Positions 37,501 through 55,744 of a stretch of 64,000 nt of DNA are shown in pieces. The stretch's first letter is position 1, and the number at the start of each line of letters is the position of its first letter. Source of the DNA: Centroberyx gerrardi (Eukaryota > Chordata > Actinopteri > Beryciformes > Berycidae); contig NC_135997.1 in NCBI RefSeq assembly GCF_048128805.1, positions 3,514,470 through 3,578,469 on the forward strand, in the 5' to 3' direction. The notes below the pieces were generated by a model that ran no database searches, was not told the DNA's origin, and worked only from the letters and a program-made list of their open reading frames with translations. The position numbers and the translations under genes are program-made.

Positions 37501-39049
37501 ACAATGGGATATGATTTCTAAACTTCATTTGAGACATTCCGCAGTCTCAAATAAATTACAGTCACCTACTATTGATATAAGCATTGACAGTAGGCTATGC
37601 CATAGCTAATCATTCGTTTTAAAGGTCCCCCTCTCAATCCATTTTTACACGTTCATTTTCCAGCATCTCTCTGAGCCTCACCAAGAACAGGCTGTTTCTG
37701 TCACTGTGTCTTTAAGGCTCATTAATATTACGACCCCTCTGTTCTGATTGGCTAACCGTTTCAAGAGTGAAATGTGAGGCACCACAGCGCGGGCAGCTGC
37801 AGGTAGGGAAAACTCTCTGGTAATAAACAATGACAACCGCTCAACCGCTTTGAAAAAAACACTTTGTTAGTCTATTATTTCTTACAAAAATGATAATGAA
37901 TAGCACATCCAACTCCTTTATAATCAAAGACGCAAGGGAAATCCCGTTTTCCACAATATGGGACCTTTAAATCTATTGGAAAGCAGATCTTTCAAGAAAA
38001 AATTAGGAAATGTCAAAGGCTGAATTTTGAAGGAATTTTTATTTTGAGGATTTTTTTAAAGGTTTCTGTATGCAGTGTGATGAAAACGAAGGAGTGTTTG
38101 GTGGATTTTACATCAGAGTACTCGAGCACTCCAGGATTTTTGCTGAAACTTTGCTGAAAGGGGAATGATGCATATCATTGCTCCTTTCTGGCATTTTCAA
38201 ATGATACTGATTGGCCTTAGGGGGGCGCTACAACATTTGTTTCCCTGTTACTGATTGGCCCATTGGGTGCCTGCGGGGGACAACATGATTATTTGATTTC
38301 TGGATATTGGCAAAAGAAAAAAAACAAACCCTACTGATACATTCATGTGAAAACACGTTTCTGTATTGACTTCCACAATAAAACTAAACTGCAATAAAAC
38401 TGCCCCCTTTTTATTTTCCTATGCACTGAGAAGGTCGGCTGTATATGTGAAACCTCAGAAGCTACTCACATTTCATTCACAGATCCCATGCTGTGCTTGA
38501 TTATTCTAATGGAGAATTCACCCTTTAATTTAACATCACATTAAGATGTGTGAAGGCTTCCGTGGCAAGAAAAAATAACTGAATACCTTTTTGAAAGGAA
38601 AATATAGTTCAAAACCCCTTAGCCTATTGCAACATGAAAAGGAGGTTTGTGCATATAAAATGTTGAATGAGTGTTTGCCCTGAGGTAATTTAACGTTAGC
38701 CCAAATACAAGTGGAAACTTATATTTCTATAGTTTTGCTTTGTTTGATTTATACTTTAACACTATTTATACTTATAATGTGCGGTTTATACCAGTGCTTC
38801 ATTGTCTATCAATCAGCAACGAAAATAACGTTTCAAACGAGACATAGTTTGTTTATATTGAGTTTGTATGTCGCGCGCATGCCTGCTGCTCCCTCCCCCC
38901 TATCGTTATAAAAAAAATGCTGTATCTTACAAGCTCACATTTGCCTTTATGGTTGTTTTAATGCTCTGCCATCGCACATTAGGCCGCCTCTGTCCTCCTC
39001 GTCTTGCGGGATCCTCGGTGTAAATACAGTATGGAGCGGCTGTAGCAGC

Positions 39050-39211
39050 ACGGCAGCAGACTGCGTGGCGGTTTCCGGTGTCCGTCTGAGGAGGATGGCG
39101 TCCGGCTTCAACCGCATCTCTCCCACCGCCGGTCCTCGGAGCCTCATAAATCTCGAAGGTTGTCGACTCCAGACTACAGAGGGGAACGAAAACCGCCCAT
39201 AAGCCGCTCGT
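39050..39211 (+). other. znf319: Putative znf319 5' UTR exon and promoter edge
   Basis: A CpG-rich stretch ends in a good donor, CTCGT followed by GTAAGT at 39212. A matching acceptor, TTTCTTCCAG, ends at 40350, 147 bases before the first znf319 ATG. Inferred from splice signals only; the 5' border is a guess. Confidence 0.5.
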
Positions 39212-40497
39212 GTAAGTTCTTATAACTGATTTTTAATAACTGGTTTGCAAAATATGTGTTTGCAGATGTGTTAGGCTTGGCTGCAGGAGGTGAATTTCCC
39301 CTGCAGCTCTGGGGAGGCCTAGTTAGATTCGGGGTCCGTCGTCTGTTCAGGCTCGTATCAGACCAGTTATTGTGGCCCTTCGCCGCTTCATATAGCGACG
39401 TTACAAGCAAAGCGACGTTAGCTTGCTGGCTACTTCGCTTCTGTCGCTTTTGGTCATACAGTAGTTTAGGACGTGTAATTTATTACACGGCAATAACGTT
39501 TGACATTTTTTCCATACTAGCCGGTGATAATCGCGAAGCTAGACCAAATGTTTAGTCGTAGCAGTCGTACCAGCTAACCCAACCTAGCCGTTAGCTGTTA
39601 GCTACGCTACCGCAGACTACATCCTGATACTGGAACAGAAACCTTTCCAGTGAACGCTCCGTAGAGACAATCATTTCCCTCCAGCGAGACAAGAGTTCAT
39701 ATTTTCACAAGCTATGCATCTCAAACAGTGTGCAACGTACAACACAACAAATACGCATCGAATTTGAATAGAGAAATTCAGTCATTTGGTGACCAAGCTG
39801 CGTTTCAGTAAATACACGGAGCCCAAATCTGTTCTTTATGTAGCTCAAACTGTTAGCCATTTTTGTGGGTCTTCCTAGCGTTATAGCGAAAATGGCTAGG
39901 TAGTGGACATGCACACCCACCCAAATATCCTTTACAGATAACAATACTTATATAATAGTTTTCATGTCAGGCCTTTATTAATCGATGAACGAGTTTTAGG
40001 CCCAGGCTGGATGGTTTGTTTTGGTTTTACATCACACAATACCTGAGATTGCAGTAGGTATTCCAGCAAGAAACACTAAAACAAATAATAATGTTACAAG
40101 AATGCATCTTTCCTGATTGAAATGTATCTGGAAAAGGTAAACCTTGAAGTTTTGTTGTCCCCTTCATCGCCATTTACAGCCTCTCATGCATCATTCTGGA
40201 AACAATATCATAGTTTATCATCCTTTTGCTCTGCATGTCCATTAGTAGAAGCCAGGAACAGTGCTTAATGAGCCTAAAACTGGATTATGTTTTATTCACT
40301 ACAATAATAACTTAACAGTTATTTTGTTTTGTCATTTTGTTTTCTTCCAGGTTCTCCCACTAATTTCACAGGAAGTTTGTAATCAGAAATATAGCACTCA
40401 GCTTCTCCCAATTTTGTGATTACATCTCTTAAACCTCATCCACCCTCTTGGCCTGGCACTAAAATTCCCCATCATCTGCTGAAAACTGAATCCCTAC

Positions 40498-42279
40498 ATG
40501 CGAAGTGGAAGGATGACGGAGGCGTGGCAGCAGCAGCATGCAGTGGCTCCACCCTCTGTAGTGCACACGCTCCCCCAGGCCACTGACAACCCTCTGGGCT
40601 GTGCTGTGTATGGAGTCGTCCTGCAGCCAGAGTCTGCCCTGCAGCAGCCCCAGCACAGCCAGCATGGCCAGCAGCACGCTGTGCCAGCCCAGCAGCCCTC
40701 CTTACAAGTAGGGGGCGAGAGAGGGCACAAGTGTGGAGCCTGTGGCCATGACATATCTCACCTGGCCAACCCTCATGAGCACCAGTGCATGGTGAGCCAA
40801 GACCGTTCCTTCCAGTGCACTCAGTGCATGAAAATCTTCAGCCAGGCCACCGATCTTCTGGAGCACCAGTGTGTGCAGGTGGAGCAGAAGCCCTTTGTGT
40901 GTGGTGTGTGTAAGATGGGCTTCTCGCTACTCACCTCCTTGGCCCAGCATCACAATTCACACGGTAATGGAAACAACCCAATGAAGTGCTCCATCTGTGA
41001 GAAGACCTACCGGCCAGGTTCTGGAAACGCCACTCCCACCTCCTCAGCTGCCAACCCTCAGCAGCCTTCCACTGGTGAGACGTCCGGTGGCGGTGCAGCG
41101 ATTAGTGCCTCGTCTCCGCCATCGTTTGAGGCTTCTTCACCAGACAGGCCCTATAAGTGCTCAGTGTGCCATAAGGCGTTCCGACATTTGTCTGAGCTGA
41201 CCCGCCATGAAAGAGTACACACGGGTGAAAAGCCATACAAATGTGACACGTGTGATAAAAGCTTCAGCCAGTCTTCTCACCTGGCCCACCACCAGCGCAC
41301 TCACAGTTCTGAACGGCCGTACAAGTGCGCCGTCTGTGAGAAGAGCTTTAAGCACCGTTCTCACCTTGTGCGCCACATGTACGCCCATTCGGGCGAGCAC
41401 CTTTTCAAGTGCAATTTGTGTGAGATGCATTTTAAGGAGTCGTCCGAGCTCCTGCACCACCAATGCCAGCCAATAGGGGAAAGGCCCTTCCGCTGCGGAT
41501 CTTGCGGAAAAAGCTTCAAGCGGCCGTCCGACTTGCGGCAGCATGAACGCACCCACTCAGAAGAGCGACCTTTCCAGTGCGAGGAGTGCCAGATGAGCTT
41601 CAAACAGCAGTATGCCCTTGTGCGCCACCGACGCACACACAAGAATCCTGCTGATCGCCCCTTCAAGTGTAACCTCTGCGATAAGGGCTTTCTACAGCCA
41701 TCCCACCTGCTTTACCACCAGCAGGTCCATGGTATGGAAAGTCTGTTTAAATGTGCGTCCTGCCAGAAGTCTTTCAGCCAATCAGGAGAACTGCTGAGGC
41801 ACAAATGTGGTGGCGAAGTAGAGAAGCCCTACAAGTGTGATGTGTGCGGCAAGGGATACAAAAAGAATTCGACGCTGCAGCGCCATCAGAACTCTCACTG
41901 TACAGAGAAGCCACTCAAATGCTCGCTATGTGACAGGCGGTTCGTATCGTCCTCCGAGTTCGTTCAGCACCGCTGTGACCCGACCCGCGAGAAGCCACTG
42001 AAATGCCCCGACTGTGAAAAGCGCTTCAAGTACTCCTCCGAGCTGCAGCGCCATCGCCGTGTTCACACCGGGGAGAAACCTTTCAAGTGTGCCAGCTGCG
42101 ATAAGAGCTTCAAGCAGCGCGAACACCTGGCCAAGCACCAGAGCGTGCACTCACGGGAAACCCAGTTCAAGTGTGTGTGGTGCGGGGAGCGTTTTGTCGA
42201 TCTGACAGCGCTGCAGGAGCACACAGTCCAGCACACCGCTGAGGGAGAGAGTTTCCCCGCAGCTCCCTGCATCCCGTGA
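40498..42279 (+). CDS. znf319: Zinc finger protein 319
   Basis: Single coding exon, 593 residues (human ZNF319: 582). The N-terminus holds ENPLGCAVYG-like sequence (here DNPLGCAVYGVVLQPE), close to human. It then has 17 finger modules. I count 11 full C2H2 fingers, five whose last ligand is Cys (for example LLEHQC, LLRHKC, FVQHRC), and one half finger, CSIC. A short Ser/Pro/Thr-rich linker splits fingers 4 and 5. TGEKPY/F linkers join some fingers. There is no KRAB or BTB domain. It is probably a nuclear DNA-binding regulator; targets are unknown to me. Two starts are possible: 40498, or 40513 (MTEAWQQQ), which aligns better with human MSESWQQ. Its flanks (jph3 upstream, csnk2a2 downstream) fit human 16q. 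Confidence 0.93.
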   Translation: MRSGRMTEAWQQQHAVAPPSVVHTLPQATDNPLGCAVYGVVLQPESALQQPQHSQHGQQHAVPAQQPSLQVGGERGHKCGACGHDISHLANPHEHQCMVSQDRSFQCTQCMKIFSQATDLLEHQCVQVEQKPFVCGVCKMGFSLLTSLAQHHNSHGNGNNPMKCSICEKTYRPGSGNATPTSSAANPQQPSTGETSGGGAAISASSPPSFEASSPDRPYKCSVCHKAFRHLSELTRHERVHTGEKPYKCDTCDKSFSQSSHLAHHQRTHSSERPYKCAVCEKSFKHRSHLVRHMYAHSGEHLFKCNLCEMHFKESSELLHHQCQPIGERPFRCGSCGKSFKRPSDLRQHERTHSEERPFQCEECQMSFKQQYALVRHRRTHKNPADRPFKCNLCDKGFLQPSHLLYHQQVHGMESLFKCASCQKSFSQSGELLRHKCGGEVEKPYKCDVCGKGYKKNSTLQRHQNSHCTEKPLKCSLCDRRFVSSSEFVQHRCDPTREKPLKCPDCEKRFKYSSELQRHRRVHTGEKPFKCASCDKSFKQREHLAKHQSVHSRETQFKCVWCGERFVDLTALQEHTVQHTAEGESFPAAPCIP

Positions 42280-43639
42280 ACAGCGTTGCTCTTCAGCCCG
42301 GGGCAGTAACATGAAAAGTCACCTGCAAGGCAAGGTGTGCCAGCCTCTGCTACCCCATTTGTAGCCTATAACATGCACCCATTATTTACATTTAATGATA
42401 TTTAGTGTCACCTGTAATGTTAAAAGACTCCGTACATCCTCAACCTTCAGTGAGAAAATGGCACAACACCCTCGATCCACGGGGCAGATTACTGACATCT
42501 TGGCCATATCCCTCCCTTTATTTGGAACTCATGGAAAAAACTTGAAAAGAACAACAGGATGAAAATGGCATGTAATGTAAAATGCAGGAAGATCTTGAAA
42601 TTATTTTTTTTTTGTTCTGTTTTTTAGAATCGAGCGTGGGACCTTTATTCTGTGGTTGCATGTGATTGTCTGTTTTGTAATCAGTGATTCTGTTATTGAG
42701 TAAGAAAGCAAGAGCGTTTCAGACGGTAGTCAGCAGTGTCTGCTCATTTATAAACTCCTCTGAATTCCATGTGCCTTTTACTGATCAATCACTTTGTATT
42801 CAGTTAATTAACACTTTCATTTCATGCCCAATATAGCCGAAAACCCCATCCATACACAGTGGCTGGCTTGTGCAACAATATCCTTTCACATAGACCTAGA
42901 TAATATCATCTGTTTGTGCATGAATATTTATCATACTTTAATATCACTGTTGTATTATAGGTTTGGTTTATTTAGGAAAACATCCTAAGAAGAAAAAAAA
43001 AACAAGTGGATTTGTGAAAATGTATAGCCTGTGTCCTATGAAACTCTGTGTTGTTGCATCTTTGTATTAAAATAAATGACATCTAGGTAAACTAACCCAT
43101 ACCTATCATGTCATACAGACACTTGACATGTGCAATAGAACATGCACAATGTAATATTTATGACTACTGAATCATGGCATAGTCTACTCTGTTATATTAT
43201 AGATTGTGTGTATACGCTTATGTAAACATTGAGAAAATGTATAGTGCTTATGTTACCTGCTTTTGTATTCACTATGAATGAGCTTGCTATATTTTGCAAG
43301 CACATTAGTTTCAATTCCAAATGGATGATCACAAGAGTATATGACAAACTTCAAAGCATTATTTTGCTCACTTGCCACCAACTTAGCGGCATTAGTTACT
43401 GTGCGATAGATCTAACATAAGTAATGTTATTTTCCTTTTGAAGAATTGGCCTTGTTGTAATATCCTCACACGATTCCAGCCTCCTTTTGGTCCAGACCAG
43501 AAGTTTAGCATTTTATTCTCAGTAGCCTCAAAGTTGCGACTTTTGTGTTGGTTTATGCCGGGGATAAAAGTACAAATGTGTGTATTTTAGTTTACTGTGT
43601 GGATTTCTATATTCTATACAATCTCTGCAGTATATTTAA

Positions 43640-43645
43640 AATAAA
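43640..43645 (+). terminator. znf319: znf319 polyadenylation signal (candidate)
   Basis: An AATAAA hexamer about 1.36 kb past the stop. An earlier AAATAAATG at about 43070 is a second candidate. Confidence 0.45.
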
Positions 43646-44325
43646 GTTTTCGGAATTAAAAAGTGATTGACAGAAAGGGAACCTGATGGGACAGCTGGGC
43701 ACTGAAGGAGCTGAAGTCCCGGTGCATCTGCTTCAGCACTCCCTCCTGCGGGAGAGTGTGTATTAAAGCTTTGAATATACACATGTATGGATATCAATAT
43801 AGAGTACATCATGTTCATACTGTATACAGACAGCAATTAAAATAAACCACCCTTAAGAAAATTAAGGTGTAAGTTACATTTGTTGTAATCACAGCTAATT
43901 CTGCTGTTCTGTGCATTGTGACTGTGCGTTGATTAAATGTATGCTTCCCAGTACAACATACATTTTTTATATTGCACAGAATAGTTAGACTAATAAACCG
44001 GGCAATTTATCACAATTTGTACTCCTCCACTTACAAAGCACCGTGTTTATTTTAGCCTGCAATGTCACCGACAATTTTAGATTTTCAGGTCAGTGAGCCT
44101 CCGTTCGCTTGATTTACTTCCGGGTGATGTTTACCGCAACAGGGACGATCGTCAGTGGCTAGGCTCTGCTAAGAAACCCCTGCTAGTTGTACCATCATCT
44201 GAGACAATTATTAAATTATTTATATTGCAGATTTTACATACATTATCAATAACTGAGTGCCTAGTGAGACCACAACAGTGGAAAACAAGCAACGTATTTC
44301 CGAGTTACTACTAGCAACTAGCTTC

Positions 44326-45173
44326 ATGTCGGGTGGACTTCCTCTGAGCTCGGATATTGCAACATTTCTACGACGAGGTAGCGTTAGCTAGCTAGCTCCT
44401 TTATTGATTTCGCATATCCATAGTAGCGGTTTTAACAGATGGAATAAATTTTACAAATACTGTACAAGATGTTATGAATTCACGCTTTGCATATTTCTGT
44501 CGTTTCGCTTCACTCGAGGCTTAAATTCAATAGGATCTCGGCTTGTATGAGTTATTTCAAACTACCGTTAGCTAACGCTAGCTAGGTTAAGTTAACGTAA
44601 CTAACGCTAGCTAGGTTAAGTTAACGTAACTAATGGTAGCTAGGTTAAGTGTAACTAACGGTAGCCATCCCTGAGAGGGGCTTCTGTCATTATGTCGATT
44701 AAGCTAGCTTGCTGCTAACTAGCATTGCTCCCGCGGCTCATCTCCTATGTTGATGTAAATTGCTGGTGGCTGGTGCACAAGGCCCTCTACAGCCATCAAA
44801 TACTGTCAAACTGACCGTTATTACATATTTTATTTGCATTTCTCTGCTCTACCTCAGCCCCTTTCCCCCCCTCTCCTCTGTCTTCCCGAAGCTGGCGGGC
44901 CACCATCACATCCTGCCCACCAGGCTGCTTAGGGGGCTCACACACTCGTTCATTGTAGCGCTGTCCATCCGCACAGCAAGTGCTTGTGACCGGCGTGGTT
45001 TGGCGGTAGACGCCTGCCATCTGAGGGCAAACGCAGCCCAAACCAATGTTAAGCTCAACACAGGGGTCATAGAGCCACATATTCTCGAGAGTCGGTGTAT
45101 CGCCTTCCAGTACCGCGTCAAGAAGACTACAGCGGAAGGTGACGGTCTTCGACACCGAGCCGCCAAGCTCGCA
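44326..45173 (+). promoter_or_regulatory. csnk2a2: csnk2a2 5' region
   Basis: DNA upstream of the csnk2a2 start has CpGs, GTTAGC/GCTAAC words and a 29-bp tandem repeat. Just left of it, ACTTCCGGGT (about 44116) is an ETS-type site. ATG at 44326 opens 17 codons and ends at a GT (44378), so a 5' exon with a short upstream frame is possible. The transcription start cannot be set from sequence. Confidence 0.45.
44572..44654 (+). repeat. 29-bp tandem repeat upstream of csnk2a2
   Basis: Two identical 29-bp units (44572-44600, 44601-44629) are followed by a diverged, shorter third (44630-44654). Each holds GCTAGCTAGG and, in the first two, GTTAACGTAA. Confidence 0.9.
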
Positions 45174-51474
<6,301 letters not shown>

Positions 51475-52403
51475 TAAGCAGAAAGGAGGTAAAGCACACT
51501 ATTTTAATTTTTTAAAAATGCATAAATAGAAACACTGATGTGAATGAGATGTACATGCATTCCCTGAATCCCAGTTGAGTATGCTGTATGCCTGATGTGT
51601 TATATTCTCCTTGGCTTGTTTCTCACTGTGGAGAACTGGACTTTTACAATCAGCATAGGAATTTCATTTCCTTAGTGATTTTGTTGAATTGAGTTGAGCA
51701 TGAAAATAAGAAGAGAGAAATAACCACAAAATCTCTGAGCGGAGGTGTTGGCCTAAATGAGATAAAATAATTGATCTTTATGTGTGCAGTTTCGAAGTTC
51801 AGTTGTGTCTGGAAATCAAGGTTTACTCTGGTTTAGGCGCTGGCTGCAGAAAAACTGATCTCAAAGCCATATTTAACTTGCCCATCACCTTTCCAAGATG
51901 CATATCCAATCATGAAAAGCGGAAGATGGTTTAGTATTCGGGCTCTGATTCTTCTTTTCCCCCCCATCCATTCAGGAAGAACCTTTGTTACCTCAACTTG
52001 TGACCTTTTCGCGGCAGAATCCTCTGCCTCCACATCAACAGCCATACTGGAGCAAGATGTCAAATTTTGCAGCATACACAAACACACACGGATTAACTTA
52101 ACCCCTAACAAAACCCGGGGGAATCAGCGCCGCCTGGTCCGAGTCTCAAACGAATCCGATCTGAGCTTTTTGAGGTGCCCCCCGCCCCCTCCGAGACTCC
52201 CTCCCCACGCCTCCTTCAACCTGTTTTTAAAACGAGCAAAGTGACTGTTGTTGGATCAGTATCAAGCCGGTGTTGTGCTGTAAGATGTGTGTCCGTCATT
52301 AAGACGCTGTGGTGAGAGCCTGAGATCCAATTCCAGGTGAAAGCACTGAGTGGCATGGAGGCTCTTTTCTGCTATGGATAGAACAAATGCTATATTGAAA
52401 GAG

Positions 52404-52409
52404 AATAAA
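52404..52409 (+). terminator. csnk2a2: csnk2a2 polyadenylation signal (candidate)
   Basis: An AATAAA hexamer 930 bases after the stop codon and before the next repeat. Confidence 0.55.
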
Positions 52410-53219
52410 CCATTTTTATTTAAATACATGTGTGTTTGACTGTTGTTCTTGATGACAAACCACAGGGGGAACACTGAGAAGAGGCGTTTTCTATGCATCT
52501 GAAGACGCCATGCGAGTTAGCACGGTTTCAACTGAGATGGTCTTCTATATTCTTAGGTAGGTTGACTATCCCTACAGTACGGAATGACACGTTTCAATCA
52601 GCGACTATGATTGGTCCATCTGTACTGGACACAAATTTAAGTGGAAAAAAAGGTGAATCGCTATATTGTTTAGGTCAACAGGTTTGTCTGGCCTGTTCCT
52701 GAATTACCAGCTTCTAATTCTTTTATTTCACTCAACAAATGGTTCAAGATGAGTTTCAGGATAAAACCAGTTAGTCCACTGGTCAAATCAGCCATGTTGC
52801 GTCACTGCAAGTACAGTAACTTCAAAATCTCTCAACCGTTTCTCCGTTAGTTACCCTCAGTCTGGGACTTGCCCCAGTGATGGATCAGTTCTCTCAGTGA
52901 CAGGTCAGATAGGCCAAATTTTAGAAACTTGGTGTTTGATCACAAAACTTTTATGCTGCGATGTCATTTGTTTCAACGTCTAAAAGCCCTAAATGCAGTT
53001 TAGCATCACAACTGCAGGTCAGCCTTCCTTTCACTGTACCTGAAGATGCAAAGCGTCACTTCAGCAGTAGAGTTACTGCTGCCTAACTTTCTAGATTGGA
53101 AAAATTAGCAAGATCAAAATACTTGTTTATCACTTCTGAAATGGTGGAAACTTAAATATAACAAAGGTTTCTGGATGGGTTTGGGTTTAGATTCATCTTC
53201 CCCTGTTCTTATGATTGCC

Positions 53220-53690
53220 TTTAAAGACGAGATGAAATGAAAAATGCCTTTTTAACCCTTTTAGATCACATCCCCGGTCATACTGTGCACCTATTTAACA
53301 ATATATGCCAAAAAAAATACCAAAAATCAATTTCATTGTATTCTTATATCAAAATTCAATCATGTTTTCTTCCTGTAAAACAAAATATGCCGTGTGCTTA
53401 CGTAAGCATGCCCGTAACTAATTTCAACCAATAATATCATGACATCCACCCATCAATCAATCTTCAACTTTTAGCGCACAGAGCTAAGAGGCTAAGATTC
53501 ATTAGTTAGCTAGCTAGCAACAGCATGGTACTTCGGTGTGTCTTCGGGTGTTATGACACGCCCACTTTTCAACGTTCAAATCAAATTCCTCCCAACGTTA
53601 TGTCCCGCCTGTCTTTCCTGTTTCACTCGGAAATACGTCACGATACGGAAGTTAGATACTCTCGAAATGCCGTTTCATCTCGACTTTAAA
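53220..53690. mobile_element. Miniature element with TTTAAAG ends
   Basis: It is 471 bp. The left end is TTTAAAGACGAGATGAAATG, and the right end is the reverse complement of TTTAAAGTCGAGATGAAACG, 18 of 20 matching. The interior has CCAACCAATAATATCATGAC and CTTTCCTGTTTCACTCGGAA, which recur in altered form near 2811 and 26395-26550. Single ends also occur at 26590 and 33728. The superfamily is not clear. Confidence 0.75.
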
Positions 53691-55744
53691 TAAAAAAAAC
53701 AGGGATGTTGTAGATTACCACTTTAAGGAGTGCTCACTGTCACGACTTGTACTAAAATGTTTTAACAGTCCACAAGTTAATCAAAGGTTGTCATTCTGAT
53801 GTTTGCCACTAATCTCTTTGATATGCTGGACTGATGTAGCATTAGTCATCACCACTTGATTGTGAAAACCTGGTCTAAACAAATAATAATTCTGACATCT
53901 GCAAACAAGGAAAAAGAAGATTTCATTCTGTGTCCAGGAGTAATTTTCCAAGTATTGATATTGAGAGCAAGGGAGAAAAGGCTGAACGCTGCTGGTGACA
54001 GTAGATCCCCAGGCAGCTAATGCTGCAGCTTGACTGCACCTGACCTGAATTTACATGGAAGTGTGTCCGCTGTGAAGCAAAAACGTTTTACCAAAGTGAC
54101 TGAAGGTTGTCCACCTCCGCAGAGATAGAAGGGCCATCTACCTTGATTTTTGTGCATCATGACAACAGATCAGCGTGGTCGTTACATCAAGTGTGCACTT
54201 TTGTTTTTAATAAATAAACTGGAAACACTGGATTTCCAGAACATAAAACATTGTGCAACATTCGTGCAATACAAATAGGTGCATTCGTTTAGGCAAAACC
54301 GGGCTGAGGCTTCACCTGTCTGGTCAAAGCCAATGAGGTCAGCAGACGGCAACCTGCTCAAATTGAAAATATATCTGCTTACCAAATGGCTAAATTGTAA
54401 ACACAGCAGAATAAATACTTTGCAGTTACATGTTAATTATTTCAAATGTGAGTATTCAAAATATATCACAGAAGTAGAGTTCACATTTTGGACAAATGTT
54501 CATTTAGTTAAAAACTGGATCACTATGCTTCGCCCACGTCTTTTTGCTGTGAGCTGGGTTTCCAGTCTGTTCACAGACGGCTTGGCCCGAGCCACTAAAC
54601 GAATGCCCTCACTGACGTATAAGTGATAAACACATTAAAAAGCAGCCTACAAATACATGGCTAGCTACAGCAGATGAGTTGTACACCCATCAAAGGCACG
54701 CCCACAACACCCCTGCTTTCTCCTCAGCCAATAAACCCTCATGTCTGACAAGTTGGAATGAGGAAGCTATGGTGACTGGCCAGTGTGGCTGTCTGTTGTA
54801 CAGGCCAACAGCGTATTAAAGATGCCGTGGTGGCACATTATCTTCAGCCGTCTGTCATGTTAGCGTTACAAAAAGAAAGTTTGGTTGCCACGCGAGGGGG
54901 AGCCTGGGGACGGGTCACATCACAGTAGCATTGATATCCAAAGACCACCAAGGACGCTCTTAAGACAGTAACAACATGGTTGATTATCTTCTTAGTAACA
55001 CTGAGAGACATTGTGAAATCTTCCCAGGGACATTTTAATACTTGACTGAGTCCATTGGCACTTGATATTTTAAAGATTCTTGGCCTCAGTTGAAACTTTC
55101 CCAGGGTTTTTTGAAGTGATGTGTCCTTGGTGTCCTTTTCCAAATGCGAACAATCTAAGGCATAAAACAATGTACTCTACAAAGGGCAGGTATAAAGCTA
55201 ATACCATAGACATTCAGTTTGTTTTCTGACAGAAAACAACAAAAAACCTTACAAATAAATAATTGCATAAATAAAGCATATGATTATGAATGTTTAAAAC
55301 TGTACGGGACACATTAGCATTGCCCTGTACAGGCATTTGACGCAGTGAGATTATGTATGTGCACGAAAATGTCTACATATATAATGTTGGTTACATCCTA
55401 GAGTTGCAGTATTGAGGTAACTTCATAGTGAGAGTAAAGGCGAGGGGGACTGGGGAGCCTTTGTACAGTACTTGGCCCGGTGAAAAAGCCACAGAGACAT
55501 GCATCAGACACGGGTGAAAATGTAGATAGAGGTGATAGTGTATATGTCCCATAGTCCGTGTTATTCAAGTTTTAAAAATTGTCCAAATAAAGCATTGGTT
55601 ATATATGTTATATGTTGCTTATTCAGGGCGCCAAATGATACATGAGCTCGATACGATCCAGACACCAACGTCTTCCACAGCTTCAGGTGGTTTACTCGTG
55701 TTCGGCCTCAGGCGGGCGGGGGGGGGGGGGGGGGTCGGCAGGGT

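Larger units (their letters stand above)
34388..40497. other. jph3 3' side, spacer and znf319 5' UTR
   Basis: This stretch holds the 3' UTR of jph3 (an AATAAA at about 36030 is one candidate end), simple repeats, and a telomere-like and C-rich tract at 35697-35795. It also has an inverted LINE tail (36335-36400), AT-rich DNA and the znf319 promoter region near 39000. No protein-coding exon could be supported between 34388 and 40497. Confidence 0.55.
51475..55744. other. csnk2a2 3' UTR, spacer and matcap1 3' UTR
   Basis: The csnk2a2 3' UTR probably runs to the AATAAA at 52404-52409. A miniature element fills 53220-53690. The rest is AT-rich without a supported exon. The matcap1 3' UTR reads leftward from 55744 and begins with a 17-base G run on the plus strand (C run in the mRNA) at 55718-55734. 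Confidence 0.5.

Noticed and set aside
40997-42272. Frames overlapping znf319 in other phases and on the minus strand
   Set aside because: Shadows of a zinc-finger coding run; composition and periodicity explain them.
54844-55170. 108-codon minus-strand frame
   Set aside because: It lies where the matcap1 3' UTR should be, with no recognised domain and no coding signal that I can see.
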